In this document: positions 51,005-60,480 of the stretch, one piece after another
Layout of the letters: each line of letters starts with the position of its first letter
Position numbering within the stretch: the first letter of the stretch is position 1
DNA from: an uncultured Phascolarctobacterium sp.
Lineage (GTDB): Bacteria; Bacillota; Negativicutes; Acidaminococcales; Acidaminococcaceae
Length of the DNA: 62,661 nucleotides
Assembly: GCA_905200645.1 (NCBI GenBank)
Contig: CAJKLD010000011.1
Location: forward strand, 1 to 62,661
Direction: 5' to 3'
The notes under the pieces: generated by a model
What the model was told of the DNA's origin: nothing
Database searches by the model: none
What the model saw: only the letters and a program-made list of their open reading frames with translations
Program-made: the position numbers and the translations under genes

Positions 51005-51756
51005 AACCGGTAATTTGGCTTATTGGCGGCACAAGTGAAGGACGACGCCTTGTGCAGGCGCTGGCAGCTTTGCCGGTACGGCTCTTTGTTAGTGTAGCCA
51101 CCGACTATGGTGCAGCTTTAATCGAGCCACAGCCTAATACTGTGGTGATGGCGCAGCGTATGGATTTGGCTGCTATGAAAAAATTTCTGCAAAAGCATCG
51201 TCCTGATTATGTTATTGACGCTACGCATCCTTATGCTACTGCCGTAACCGCTACGGTGCAGCAGGCTTGTCAGGAGGAAAAGTGCTCTTATCTGCGTTTG
51301 GTAAGACCGCAGGGAAATGCCGGAGATTATATTACTGTCCATGATTTTGCAGAAGCAGTGGAGCTTTTAAATCATTTGGAGGGCAATATCTTTTTAACGA
51401 CCGGCAGCAAAAATCTGCCTGATTTTACAGGCGTGCATAATTTCAGTGAGCGTATTGCTTTAAGAATCCTGCCTATGGAAAGCAGTTTGCAAAGCGCTTT
51501 AAAGCTGGGTTATAAGCCTGGCAATATTGTGTGCATGCAGGGGCCTTTTGCCAAGGATTTAAATATCGCCATGCTGAAAAAATTTGCCAGCAAATATATA
51601 GTGACTAAGGATTCCGGTCAAGCAGGCGGCTTTGACGAAAAGGCGGAGGCCGCTGTGGAAGCGGGAGCTAAGCTTATCGTTATCGGCCGTGCTGCGGAAG
51701 AACGTGGTTCCGGCTTTGAGGAAATCCTTATGCTGCTGCGTGATAAATATCAATAA
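51001..51756 (+). CDS. cbiJ: Cobalt-precorrin-6A reductase
   Basis: This 251-residue NADH-dependent reductase shows WLIGGTSEGRRLVQAL, DATHPYATAVTATVQ, TTGSKNLPDF and KDSGQAGGFDEKAEAA, as in CbiJ/CobK. It is coupled to cbiH by an ATGA overlap. Confidence 0.93.
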   Translation: MKPVIWLIGGTSEGRRLVQALAALPVRLFVSVATDYGAALIEPQPNTVVMAQRMDLAAMKKFLQKHRPDYVIDATHPYATAVTATVQQACQEEKCSYLRLVRPQGNAGDYITVHDFAEAVELLNHLEGNIFLTTGSKNLPDFTGVHNFSERIALRILPMESSLQSALKLGYKPGNIVCMQGPFAKDLNIAMLKKFASKYIVTKDSGQAGGFDEKAEAAVEAGAKLIVIGRAAEERGSGFEEILMLLRDKYQ

Positions 51757-51783
51757 ATGTTTCAATGAATAAGGAGGCGCGGG

Positions 51784-52998
51784 ATGTTAAAGGTTAATAT
51801 CATCGGCATCGGCCCCGGAAATCCGGAATTGCTTACAGGTGCGGCGCGTCAGGCTATTGCCAGGAGTAACATTCTTATTGGCGATAAAAGAATGCTTTCT
51901 GCTTTTGCAGAAAACAATAAAAAAATATATGATACCATAAAAACCTCAAAAATTGCGGCTATTGCGGCAAATGCTGATCCGGTGCAGGACGAGCTGGCGG
52001 TTTTAGTTTCGGGAGACGTTGGTTTTTTCAGCTTGGCCAAAACAATCAGCGGCAAGCTGCCCGATTGCGAGTGTAAACGTTATGTAGGCATAAGCAGCTT
52101 GGTATATTTTGCCGGGCAGCTGGCTATGTCCTGGGATGATGCAAAAATTGTCAGTATGCACGGCAGACAACAAAATTTAGTTGCAGCCGTTGCCCATAAC
52201 CACAAAGTATTTTCTTTGACCGGCGGGGAAAATTCTCCGCAAAAATTATGTGCAGAGCTGTGTTGCCATGGTTTAGAGCAGGTGCAGGTGTACGTTGGTG
52301 AAAATCTCAGCTATCCTGAAGAAAAGATTACCAGCGGTACGGCGGCAGAAATCAGCGCTATGGAGTTTCCGTCTTTATCTGTAATGATGGTTATCAATGA
52401 GAATGCCGCAAGCTTTGTTCCGGCAGTGCATGGATTGCCCGACGATTTATTTATGCGCAGCAAAGTTCCTATGACTAAGCAGGAAGTGCGCAGCGTATCC
52501 ATGTCCAAACTTGCTCCGCAGGCAACGGATTTGATTTATGATATTGGCGCCGGTACAGGCTCTTGCTCTATTGAGCTGGCGCTGCTGGCAAAGCAGGGCA
52601 GGGTATGGGCTTTTGAGCGCAATCATGTAGCCGTAGAGCTTCTTAGTAAAAACAAAGCTCTTTTTGGCGTAGAAAATTTAGAGATTGTAGCAGGCGAAGC
52701 CTTAGAAAATATTCAATTAATGCCTGCTCCTGATTGTGTTTTTGTAGGCGGCAGTGGCGGCGATTTATGTCAAATGCTGGATGTGATTTACGCTAAAAAT
52801 AGTAAATGCCGCGTAGTGATTAACGCTATTACCGTGGAAACACTGGCAGAGGTTGCCGCTTATTACAAACAGCATCCAGATTATTCTTTAGAAATAGTTA
52901 ATGTTTTTATAGCTCGCGGCAAGCATCTTGGCAATTATAATCTGATGATGGCGCAAAATCCAGTATATGTAATGACTGCTGTAAAAAAGGAAGATTAA
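51784..52998 (+). CDS. cbiET: Fused precorrin-6/7 C5,15-methyltransferase and decarboxylase (CbiE-CbiT)
   Basis: This 404-residue fusion has an N-terminal CbiE methylase (IGIGPGNPELLTGAARQAI; VSGDVGFFSLAKTI) and a C-terminal CbiT domain from about residue 215, with a Rossmann-type SAM site (DIGAGTGSCSIELALL) and FVGGSGGDL. It methylates C5 and C15 and removes the acetate carboxyl at C12. The fusion corresponds to CobL. AAGGAGGCG lies before ATG 51784. Confidence 0.94.
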   Translation: MLKVNIIGIGPGNPELLTGAARQAIARSNILIGDKRMLSAFAENNKKIYDTIKTSKIAAIAANADPVQDELAVLVSGDVGFFSLAKTISGKLPDCECKRYVGISSLVYFAGQLAMSWDDAKIVSMHGRQQNLVAAVAHNHKVFSLTGGENSPQKLCAELCCHGLEQVQVYVGENLSYPEEKITSGTAAEISAMEFPSLSVMMVINENAASFVPAVHGLPDDLFMRSKVPMTKQEVRSVSMSKLAPQATDLIYDIGAGTGSCSIELALLAKQGRVWAFERNHVAVELLSKNKALFGVENLEIVAGEALENIQLMPAPDCVFVGGSGGDLCQMLDVIYAKNSKCRVVINAITVETLAEVAAYYKQHPDYSLEIVNVFIARGKHLGNYNLMMAQNPVYVMTAVKKED

Positions 52999-52999
52999 C

Positions 53000-54376
53000 A
53001 TGGCTGAAATGAAACTGCCTCGTTTTATGATAAGTGCGCCCGGCAGCGGCACGGGCAAAACAACTTTAGTCTGCGGCTTACTCAAAGCGCTGATGAATAA
53101 AGGTTTATCGGTTGCTGCCTTTAAATCCGGACCGGACTATATTGATCCTATGTTTCATTCCCGCGTTATTGGCGCAAAATCCCGCAATCTTGATTTATTT
53201 ATGCTGGGAAAGGAAACGGCGCGTATGCTGGCGGCAAAAAATTCCCGTCAAGCTGATGTTGCCGTTTTTGAGGGCGCTATGGGTTTTTATGACGGTATGG
53301 GAACTACTACAGAAGCCAGCGCTTATGAACTGGCATGCACTTGTGATGTACCGGTAGTTTTAGTAGTTAACGGTAAAGGAGCTGCCTTATCCATTGCCGC
53401 TATGATTAAAGGTTTTAAGGATTTTCGCAGAGACAGCCATATCGTAGGCGCAATTTTAAATAATGTTAATCCTATGAGTTATATGTTTTACAAGTCCGTT
53501 ATTGAGCAGGAAGCAGGCGTTAAACTTTTAGGCTATTTCCCTGTAATGCAGGACTGTAATTTTGAAAGCCGTCATTTAGGTTTGGTGACCGCTGAAGAAA
53601 TAGGCGATTTACAGCAGATTGTGGATAGACTAGCGCAGCAGGTTGCCAAATCTATTGATTTAGACGCGTTGCTGGAGCTTGCTAAGCAGGCTGCGCCTTT
53701 AGAATATACGCCGGTAAGCCTTGAACCGGTGGGTAAAGCTAGAGTTGCTGTGGCTCAGGATAAAGCCTTTTGCTTCTATTACCAGGACGCTTTAGATTTG
53801 CTTTGCGAGCTGGGTGCAGAATTGGTACCGTTTAGTCCTGTGAACGACGCTCATTTGCCGCCTGCTTGCAGCGGTATAATTTTGGGCGGCGGTTATCCGG
53901 AGCTGTATGCACAGCAATTAGCGGATAATATTACCATGCTGCAGGATGTGAAGGCTGCTATTGACGGCGGTATGCCTTGCTTTGCAGAATGCGGCGGTTT
54001 TATGTACTTGTTGGAGCGTTACCGCGATGGCGAAAAAACTTATGCTTGGGTAGGTGCTGTAGCCGGTGAAACTGCCATGACTAAAAAGCTTACGCGCTTT
54101 GGTTACGTGCATTTGACTGCGCAGGAAAATAATGTGCTGTGTGCTGCCGGTGGTAAAATCAACGGACACGAGTTCCATTATTCTGACAGCACCAATAACG
54201 GACATAGCTTTACGGCTGCCAAAGCCAGCGGGCGAGGCTGTTGGGAATGTGCGGTTGCTAACGCTACAATGTATGCAGGCTATCCACATATTCATTTGTG
54301 GGGTAATATGGAATTTGCCCGCAGCTTTATGCAGCATTGCTATGAATATGCTGCTCAAATCACCAAGAAGCAGTAA
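53000..54376 (+). CDS. cbiA: Cobyrinate a,c-diamide synthase
   Basis: This 458-residue enzyme amidates the a and c side chains. It has an N-terminal ATP-binding domain (SAPGSGTGKTTLVCGLLKAL; FKSGPDYIDPMFH) and a C-terminal glutaminase-like domain with the catalytic Cys in CFAECGGFMYL and a late His in YPHIHLWGN. It starts right after cbiET. Confidence 0.95.
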   Translation: MAEMKLPRFMISAPGSGTGKTTLVCGLLKALMNKGLSVAAFKSGPDYIDPMFHSRVIGAKSRNLDLFMLGKETARMLAAKNSRQADVAVFEGAMGFYDGMGTTTEASAYELACTCDVPVVLVVNGKGAALSIAAMIKGFKDFRRDSHIVGAILNNVNPMSYMFYKSVIEQEAGVKLLGYFPVMQDCNFESRHLGLVTAEEIGDLQQIVDRLAQQVAKSIDLDALLELAKQAAPLEYTPVSLEPVGKARVAVAQDKAFCFYYQDALDLLCELGAELVPFSPVNDAHLPPACSGIILGGGYPELYAQQLADNITMLQDVKAAIDGGMPCFAECGGFMYLLERYRDGEKTYAWVGAVAGETAMTKKLTRFGYVHLTAQENNVLCAAGGKINGHEFHYSDSTNNGHSFTAAKASGRGCWECAVANATMYAGYPHIHLWGNMEFARSFMQHCYEYAAQITKKQ

Positions 54377-54394
54377 TAAAAGGGGATAAGCGAT

Positions 54395-55369
54395 ATGCTG
54401 CATTTGGCCGCTATTATAGCGGGTTTTATCTTAGATTTAATATTTGGCGATCCGCATTGGCTGCCGCATCCAATCTGCCTGATTGGCAATTTGATTGGCT
54501 GGCTGGAGAAAAATCTGCGTGCGTTGTTGGCACCGAATAAAACGGCCTTACTGTGCGGCGGTGCCTTGATGGTGCTGATTGTGGTGGGCGTTTCCTATGC
54601 TGTGCCGCTTGTAATTGTGGGGCTGGCAGGCAGCGTCAGCCCGTGGCTGGCGTTTGCTGTGGAAACTATTATGTACTACCAAATTTTCGCAACTAAATGT
54701 CTGCGTGACGAAAGCATGAAGGTTTATGATGCTTTAGCGAAGAATGATTTGGCTGATGCGAGAGTAAAGCTGTCGTGGATTGTAGGCCGTGATACTAAAA
54801 ATCTTGATGCTGAGGAAATAACCAAGGGTGCTGTGGAAACTGTTGCTGAAAATACAGCTGACGGTATTATTGCTCCCATGCTGTATATGTTTATTGGTGG
54901 AGCGCCATTGGCGTTTCTCTATAAAGGTATTAACACTATGGATTCCATGGTTGGCTACAAAAACGATAAGTATTTATACTTTGGACGATGTGCGGCTAAA
55001 CTGGATGATTTAGCTAACCTTATTCCTGCACGTATTACTGGCTTAGCTATGATTATGGCTGCTTATCTGGTGAATTTAGATGCTGAAACTGCCTGGAAAA
55101 TTTTTTGGCGTGACCGTTATAATCATTTAAGTCCCAATTCTGCCATGACCGAGTCGGTAACGGCTGGCGCGTTAAATATCCAACTGGGCGGCGACCATTT
55201 TTACTTTGGCAAGTTGGTACATAAGGATACTATCGGCGATGATATCCGTCCTGTCTGCGCGGAGGATATTGTCAAGACTAACAAACTGCTGTATATGACG
55301 GCAGTGCTGTGTCTTTTGTTGTTTACTTTAGTTTATCTAATTATCTTGCTTTATTTTATGATTGATTAA
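54395..55369 (+). CDS. cbiB: Adenosylcobinamide-phosphate synthase
   Basis: This 324-residue membrane protein attaches the aminopropanol arm. It shows DLIFGDPHWLPHPICLIGNL, WIVGRDTKNLDAEEI, AVETVAENTADGIIAP and FGRCAAKLDDLANLIPARI, the signature of CbiB/CobD (Pseudomonas naming). Four to five hydrophobic segments are seen. It precedes the aminotransferase gene that makes its substrate. Confidence 0.95.
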   Translation: MLHLAAIIAGFILDLIFGDPHWLPHPICLIGNLIGWLEKNLRALLAPNKTALLCGGALMVLIVVGVSYAVPLVIVGLAGSVSPWLAFAVETIMYYQIFATKCLRDESMKVYDALAKNDLADARVKLSWIVGRDTKNLDAEEITKGAVETVAENTADGIIAPMLYMFIGGAPLAFLYKGINTMDSMVGYKNDKYLYFGRCAAKLDDLANLIPARITGLAMIMAAYLVNLDAETAWKIFWRDRYNHLSPNSAMTESVTAGALNIQLGGDHFYFGKLVHKDTIGDDIRPVCAEDIVKTNKLLYMTAVLCLLLFTLVYLIILLYFMID

Positions 55370-55379
55370 GGGTGGAAAA

Positions 55380-56468
55380 ATGTACAAATATGAGCATGGC
55401 GGCGATATTTACACAGAGAAAACAACTGCTGACGGTAGAAGCTTTGTGGATTTTTCCGCTAATATCAATCCTCTTGGCTTACCGCTGGGTGTAAAAGCAG
55501 CGATTAAAGCCTCTTTAAAAAAATGTATAAATTATCCTGATCCTTTTTGCCGTGAGCTGGCTGCTAATGTAGCAGAATTTTTGCAAGTAAAAGCCGACAA
55601 TCTTTTCTTTGGCAACGGCGCTGCTGACGTGCTGTTTCGTTTAGCCTTAGCCTTGAAACCTAAACGTGCGCTGCTGTTGGCGCCAACCTTTGCTGATTAC
55701 GAAAAGGCGCTGAAATCGGTGGACTGCTCTGTAAAATATTATGAATTGCAAGAAAGCGAAAGCTTTATGACCGGTAAAGATATTGTAGGCAAAATAACCG
55801 CTAGAACCGATATAGTAGTTATTTGCAACCCTAATAATCCTACTGGTCAGCTTACAAATCGCTTGCTGTTGGAGCGCATTCTGCAAAGATGTCGTATGGT
55901 GGGAGCAAAACTTTTGCTTGACGAGTGTTTTATGGATTTTGTTGATGCAAGCAAAGCTTTTAGTATGCGTGATTTGCTGGAGCGATATCCGGAGCTGATT
56001 ATTCTAAAAGCTTTTACCAAAACATTTGCTATGCCAGGTATCCGTCTAGGCTATTGCCTGTGCGCTGATGCTGCGCTGCATACTAAGCTGCACCAATGCG
56101 GTCAGGACTGGAGCGTTTCTGTTTTGGCGCAGGAGGCAGGTGTCGCCGCTTTAAAGGAGCAGCAATATCTGCATGAATCCTTTATGTTGATTCAAGAGGA
56201 ACGCCGCTATTTGATTACACAGCTGACGAACCTAGGAGCTAAGGTTTATGGTTCCGAAGCAAATTATATTTTCTTTTATCTGCCAAAGCCTGCTGATTTA
56301 GTAGAGCTTTTGCGCAAGCAGGGCTATTTAATTCGCTCCTGCGCTAATTATCGTAACCTTGGGGAAGGTTATTATCGTGTTGCGGTGAAAACGAGAGTGC
56401 TGAACCGCGGCTTAATCAAAGCTATTAAGGAAGCAAAAAAATATGCGCTCTTTACTGATTTTAATTGA
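55380..56468 (+). CDS. cobD: Threonine-phosphate decarboxylase (CobD-type aminotransferase fold)
   Basis: This 362-residue PLP enzyme makes aminopropanol phosphate for the nucleotide arm. It has the start YEHGGDIYTE, FSANINPLGLP, CNPNNPTGQ and the Schiff-base lysine region ILKAFTKTFAMPGIRLGY. ATG 55380 follows GGGTGG; an ATG at 55362 lies inside the cbiB end and lacks a site. It overlaps the next gene by 26 bases. Confidence 0.9.
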   Translation: MYKYEHGGDIYTEKTTADGRSFVDFSANINPLGLPLGVKAAIKASLKKCINYPDPFCRELAANVAEFLQVKADNLFFGNGAADVLFRLALALKPKRALLLAPTFADYEKALKSVDCSVKYYELQESESFMTGKDIVGKITARTDIVVICNPNNPTGQLTNRLLLERILQRCRMVGAKLLLDECFMDFVDASKAFSMRDLLERYPELIILKAFTKTFAMPGIRLGYCLCADAALHTKLHQCGQDWSVSVLAQEAGVAALKEQQYLHESFMLIQEERRYLITQLTNLGAKVYGSEANYIFFYLPKPADLVELLRKQGYLIRSCANYRNLGEGYYRVAVKTRVLNRGLIKAIKEAKKYALFTDFN

Positions 56469-57570
56469 TGGACTGGGGGACGACCCGATTCCTGCTTGGC
56501 AGGGTAAAACTCCTTATGAAGCGGCTGTGCATCCTGCTATGGATAAGTTGGCGGCTTCGGGAGCTTTAGGTTACCTCAGCATATGCGAACATGATATTGT
56601 GCCTGAAAGCTGTAGCTGTATTTTACGGCTTTTGGGAGTTAATAAGAAAGATATTCCTAAAAACAGAGCTTATCTTGAGCTTTTGGCGCATGATAGAGAT
56701 ATTTCTGAATACGAAATGGTGCTGCGCTGCAATTTAGCCGCTGTGGATGATGCAGGCCGTTTGGCTGCTTTTAACGGCTATGGCTTGACAGCTTTAGAAA
56801 TGCAGGCGGCAGCTGCTCTTTGTGATGATGTGCTGAAAGATATAGAGTATATTCATCTGTCGGAATATCGCAATCTGCTGATTATGAATAAGGAAGCAGC
56901 AGTTTTGGGCTGTGCTGTGCCTCCGCCTCATGAAAGTGTAGGCGAGGACGTAGCCGCATTGCTGGCACCTTTGCGGCAGCAGTCGCTTTCTATCAGCTAT
57001 TTTCTTAACGAAACCAACAAACGTCTGACAAAATTTGCTCACGACGGCTTGCATTATATACTTTATCCTTGGGGACCGTCGGCGCGCCAGGTACTGCCTG
57101 CCTTTATTGATATGCACGGTATTAAGGGTGGTGCTGTATGTAAGGCGGAAATAGTCGTCGGTATTGCTAGAGCTTTAGGTATGGAGGTTTGCGTTCCGGC
57201 TACTGCTACCGGTGATATTGATACGGATATTGCAGCTAAAGCAGAAGGCGCGTTAGCTTTACTGGAGCATAATGATTTTGTCATTGCCCATTTTAACGGG
57301 TCCGATGAAGCCGCCCACAGATATGATTTTGTGGCGAAAGCCGATTTTATTACCCAAATAGACCAAGAATTTTTGCAATCTTTAAGCAAACGTTTCACAG
57401 AGCCTCTAAAGATTGTTGTTTGCGGCGACCACGTAACCAGCTCCGTAACCGGTAAGCATGGCAGTGGCTGTACGCCGGTAGTAGCAGGTTTTGTCAATAC
57501 TGCCGGACGGCGGCTGCAATTAAATAGTTATCACCAAATATTGGACTTTTTGATGAAAGAGAGTGATTGA
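56443..57570 (+). CDS. Phosphoglycerate-mutase-like (ApgM-type) phosphatase candidate
   Basis: This 375-residue protein belongs to the metal-dependent alkaline-phosphatase superfamily near archaeal-type independent phosphoglycerate mutase: LLILIDGLGDDPIPAW carries the first metal Asp, and VIAHFNGSDEAAHRYD and VVCGDHVTSSVTGKHGSG hold the later metal residues. It overlaps cobD and is next to cbiP within the B12 operon. A role as alpha-ribazole phosphate phosphatase, replacing CobC, is a fair inference because the operon has no CobC-like gene. It could still be an ordinary housekeeping mutase. Confidence 0.75.
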   Translation: MRSLLILIDGLGDDPIPAWQGKTPYEAAVHPAMDKLAASGALGYLSICEHDIVPESCSCILRLLGVNKKDIPKNRAYLELLAHDRDISEYEMVLRCNLAAVDDAGRLAAFNGYGLTALEMQAAAALCDDVLKDIEYIHLSEYRNLLIMNKEAAVLGCAVPPPHESVGEDVAALLAPLRQQSLSISYFLNETNKRLTKFAHDGLHYILYPWGPSARQVLPAFIDMHGIKGGAVCKAEIVVGIARALGMEVCVPATATGDIDTDIAAKAEGALALLEHNDFVIAHFNGSDEAAHRYDFVAKADFITQIDQEFLQSLSKRFTEPLKIVVCGDHVTSSVTGKHGSGCTPVVAGFVNTAGRRLQLNSYHQILDFLMKESD

Positions 57571-57571
57571 A

Positions 57572-59092
57572 GTGGCAAAAGCGATAATGGTAGTTGGTAC
57601 CATGTCCAACTCGGGAAAAAGCTTGCTGACAGCAGGTTTATGCCGTGTTTTTAATCAGGATGGTTATAAGGTAGCTCCCTTCAAATCCCAAAATATGGCG
57701 CTTAATTCCTTTATTACCAAAGAAGGCGCAGAAATGGGACGCGCTCAAGTAGTACAGGCAGAGGCCGCTAATATTGAGCCAAGCGTATTGATGAATCCGG
57801 TTTTGCTGAAGCCGACCAGTGACAGCGGTTCCCAGGTTATTGTTAACGGCGAAGCTATTGGCACCATGAAGGCTGCCGAATATTATGCTATGAAGCATAC
57901 GCTGCGTCCCAAAATTCAAGAAGCTTTTGATACGCTGGCCAGACAATACGATATTATCTGTATTGAAGGCGCCGGCAGTCCTGCAGAAATCAACATCAAA
58001 AAGGATGATTTCGTAAATATGGGTATGGCTAAAATGGCTAAAGCTCCTGTGCTGTTGGTGGCAGATATTGACCGCGGCGGTGTTTTTGCTTCTATTTATG
58101 GTACATTAATGCTGCTGGACGAGGATGAGCGCGCCATGGTAAAGGGCGTAGTTATCAATAAATTCCGCGGTGATGTAGAAATTTTGCGTCCCGGTCTGAA
58201 AATGATTGAGGAAAAAACAGGCGTGCCGGTTATAGGCGTGCTGCCCATGCTCAATGTAGATATTGAGGATGAGGACAGCCTATCCGAGCGTATCAGCGGT
58301 CGTAGCGAAGTAAATTTAATTGATATTGCGGTAGTGCGAATTCCGCGTATGTCTAACTATACAGATTTTAATGTGTTTGAACTTATTTCCGGTGTTTCTC
58401 TGCGCTATGTAAAGAGTGTGCGAGAACTGGGTAATCCCGACATGATTATTATTCCTGGTACGAAAAATACTATCGGCGATTTGAAATGGCTGCGTCAAAG
58501 CGGTATGGAATCTGCTATTTTGAAACAGGCTTCCAACGGCACGGTAATTTTCGGCGTATGCGGCGGTTATCAAATGCTGGGAAAAAATATTTCCGACCCA
58601 TATGGCGTAGAGGAGGGCGGAGATACTCCCGGTTTGGGTTTACTGAATGTAGAAACATCTTTTATAGAGCATAAACGTACTATCCAAATGGAAGGCCGCT
58701 TCGGAGAAGTTAAAGGTATTTTCTCTGCTCTTAGCGGTATGCCGCTGCATGGCTACGAGATCCATTCCGGCGTAACTACTTTTGACGAAAAAGAAGCCAT
58801 GACTTGCATTCGTCCTATTCACGAAGCAGGCGGAGAAATGGCAGAGGGCAGTCAAAATATTACCTATAAAATGAGTGTTTACGGTACTTATGTTCACGGT
58901 GTTTTTGATGGCGACGGCATTGCTGCAAAAATAGTAGAGGCGTTGCTGGCCAAAAAGGGCCTGCACATGGAAGATGTCAAGACTATCAATTTTGCCGATT
59001 ACAAACGTCAGCAATATGATATTTTGGCCGATAGTGTTCGTAAAGACATTGATATGAAGAAGGTTTACGAAATTTTGGAGGCAGGCGTTTAA
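57572..59092 (+). CDS. cbiP: Cobyric acid synthase
   Basis: This 506-residue enzyme adds four amides to the corrin ring. It shows GTMSNSGKSLLTAGLCR, FKSQNMALNSFIT, the glutaminase Cys in FGVCGGYQMLGK and the late YVHGVFDGDG. GTG 57572 gives the usual family start (MAKAIMVVGT); GTG 57563 three codons earlier is also open. It is followed with no gap by the adenosyltransferase. Confidence 0.95.
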   Translation: MAKAIMVVGTMSNSGKSLLTAGLCRVFNQDGYKVAPFKSQNMALNSFITKEGAEMGRAQVVQAEAANIEPSVLMNPVLLKPTSDSGSQVIVNGEAIGTMKAAEYYAMKHTLRPKIQEAFDTLARQYDIICIEGAGSPAEINIKKDDFVNMGMAKMAKAPVLLVADIDRGGVFASIYGTLMLLDEDERAMVKGVVINKFRGDVEILRPGLKMIEEKTGVPVIGVLPMLNVDIEDEDSLSERISGRSEVNLIDIAVVRIPRMSNYTDFNVFELISGVSLRYVKSVRELGNPDMIIIPGTKNTIGDLKWLRQSGMESAILKQASNGTVIFGVCGGYQMLGKNISDPYGVEEGGDTPGLGLLNVETSFIEHKRTIQMEGRFGEVKGIFSALSGMPLHGYEIHSGVTTFDEKEAMTCIRPIHEAGGEMAEGSQNITYKMSVYGTYVHGVFDGDGIAAKIVEALLAKKGLHMEDVKTINFADYKRQQYDILADSVRKDIDMKKVYEILEAGV

Positions 59093-59623
59093 ATGAAGGA
59101 TGGCGGCTTGATTCATATTTACTGCGGTGACGGTAAAGGTAAAACAACAGCTGCTATCGGACTGGCAGTACGCTGCAGTGGTCACGGTAACCATGTCCTT
59201 TTAGTGCAGTTTCTTAAAAGCAGACCGACAGGTGAATTAAAAAGCTTAGCTTTATTGCCTAATATCGAGATTATGCGCGGTAAGGAAACTAAAAAATTCA
59301 CTTTTCAAATGAATACTGAAGAAAAGGCGCAGGTCAAAAGTGAACATCTTGCTCTTTTTGCCAATGTTAAGCAAAAATGCTTCAATGAGCAGATTGATTT
59401 GCTTATATTGGATGAAGTTATCGGTGCTTGCAATACTGGCGTTTTTGATCAAGATATTTTAGTTGATTTTCTCAAGGTAAAGCCTGCCGAGCTGGAGGTT
59501 GTGTTAACCGGACGCAATCCTGCCGCAGAATTAGTAGAACTGGCTGATTATGTTTCTGAAATTTGTAAACGTAAGCATCCTTATGAAAAGGGAATTGCTG
59601 CACGCACAGGTATTGAACGATAA
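59093..59623 (+). CDS. cobO: Cob(I)yrinate a,c-diamide adenosyltransferase (CobO/BtuR type)
   Basis: This 176-residue enzyme attaches the adenosyl group from ATP. It has the P-loop GDGKGKTTAAIGLA, LVQFLKSRPTGE, LLILDEVIGACNTG and LTGRNPAAEL of the CobA/CobO/BtuR family. The start follows the cbiP stop immediately. The adenosyl form is the cofactor of the mutase encoded at 24468-28909. Confidence 0.94.
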   Translation: MKDGGLIHIYCGDGKGKTTAAIGLAVRCSGHGNHVLLVQFLKSRPTGELKSLALLPNIEIMRGKETKKFTFQMNTEEKAQVKSEHLALFANVKQKCFNEQIDLLILDEVIGACNTGVFDQDILVDFLKVKPAELEVVLTGRNPAAELVELADYVSEICKRKHPYEKGIAARTGIER

Positions 59624-59671
59624 ACATAATTAGTCATTGCTTAAAATGGAATATGAAAGGTAGTGTAAAAA

Positions 59672-60301
59672 ATGCAGTTACAAAATGTATTGCCTGCTGA
59701 TATTGAAAAACGCAGTATGGAAATTATCGGCGAAGAATTAGGTCAAATTAAAATTGATGCTGAAAAAATTGATATTGTTAAACGTGTTATTCATACTTCT
59801 GCTGATTTTGATTATGCCCGCAATCTTTTGTTCAGCGAGAACGTAGTAGAGAAGGCCTTGGCCGCATTACAAAGGGGTGCTACTATTGTTACGGATACTA
59901 ATATGGCTTGCACCGGTATCAACAAAATGGGATTGGGCAAGCTGGGCTGCAAGGCTGTCTGCTTTATGGCAGATCCTGATGTAGCTGCCCGCGCTAAGGA
60001 AGTCGGTTCTACCAGAGCCGCCGCTTGCATGGAAAAAGCCTGCGCCATTGAAGGCCCCGTAATTATCGCTGTTGGTAATGCGCCTACTGCTTTAGTACGT
60101 TTAGATGAACTGGTAAAAGAAAGCAAAATTAAGCCTGAACTTGTAATCGGCGTGCCCGTTGGCTTTGTAAATGTAGTAGAATCCAAAGAGATTATTATGA
60201 AAACAGGCATTCCTTATATTGTTGCAAGAGGCCGTAAGGGCGGCAGCAATGTAGCGGCAGCTATCTGTAACGCCCTGATTTATAAGCTGACTAGAAAATA
60301 A
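59672..60301 (+). CDS. cbiC: Cobalt-precorrin-8 methylmutase
   Basis: This 209-residue enzyme moves a methyl group from C11 to C12 to form cobyrinate. The catalytic His is in VIHTSADFDY, and TDTNMACTGINK and GVPVGFVNVVESKE are typical of CbiC/CobH. It is the last gene of the B12 operon. A cobalt chelatase (cbiK/X) and cobU/S/T genes are not in this window. Confidence 0.95.
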   Translation: MQLQNVLPADIEKRSMEIIGEELGQIKIDAEKIDIVKRVIHTSADFDYARNLLFSENVVEKALAALQRGATIVTDTNMACTGINKMGLGKLGCKAVCFMADPDVAARAKEVGSTRAAACMEKACAIEGPVIIAVGNAPTALVRLDELVKESKIKPELVIGVPVGFVNVVESKEIIMKTGIPYIVARGRKGGSNVAAAICNALIYKLTRK

Positions 60302-60329
60302 GCAATTACATATATGCCGTAAAATGCTG

Positions 60330-60366
60330 GAATCCCGCTGGCGCTTAGGTGTTGGCGGGATTTTCG
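60330..60366 (+). terminator. Intrinsic terminator of the B12 operon
   Basis: AATCCCGC pairs with GCGGGATT, with further partial pairing inside, followed by TTCGTATT. Confidence 0.75.
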
Positions 60367-60368
60367 TA

Positions 60369-60397
60369 TTGACTTTAGCGAATAAAAATTATATAAT
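60369..60397 (+). promoter_or_regulatory. Sigma70-type promoter of alaS
   Basis: TTGACT (60369-60374) and TATAAT (60392-60397) have a 17-base spacer. The leader of about 75 bases is too short for a T-box. Confidence 0.8.
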
Positions 60398-60480
60398 TTT
60401 TTACATGCCCATTATGTTTTTTCCGTTGGCAAGCTTTACCGTGAGGCCGACGAGTTTAATGAAGGAGCGAAGAAAGAAAT

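Noticed and set aside
60398..60480. A T-box leader before alaS
   Set aside because: The leader is only about 80 bases and lacks the T-box sequence and an antiterminator.
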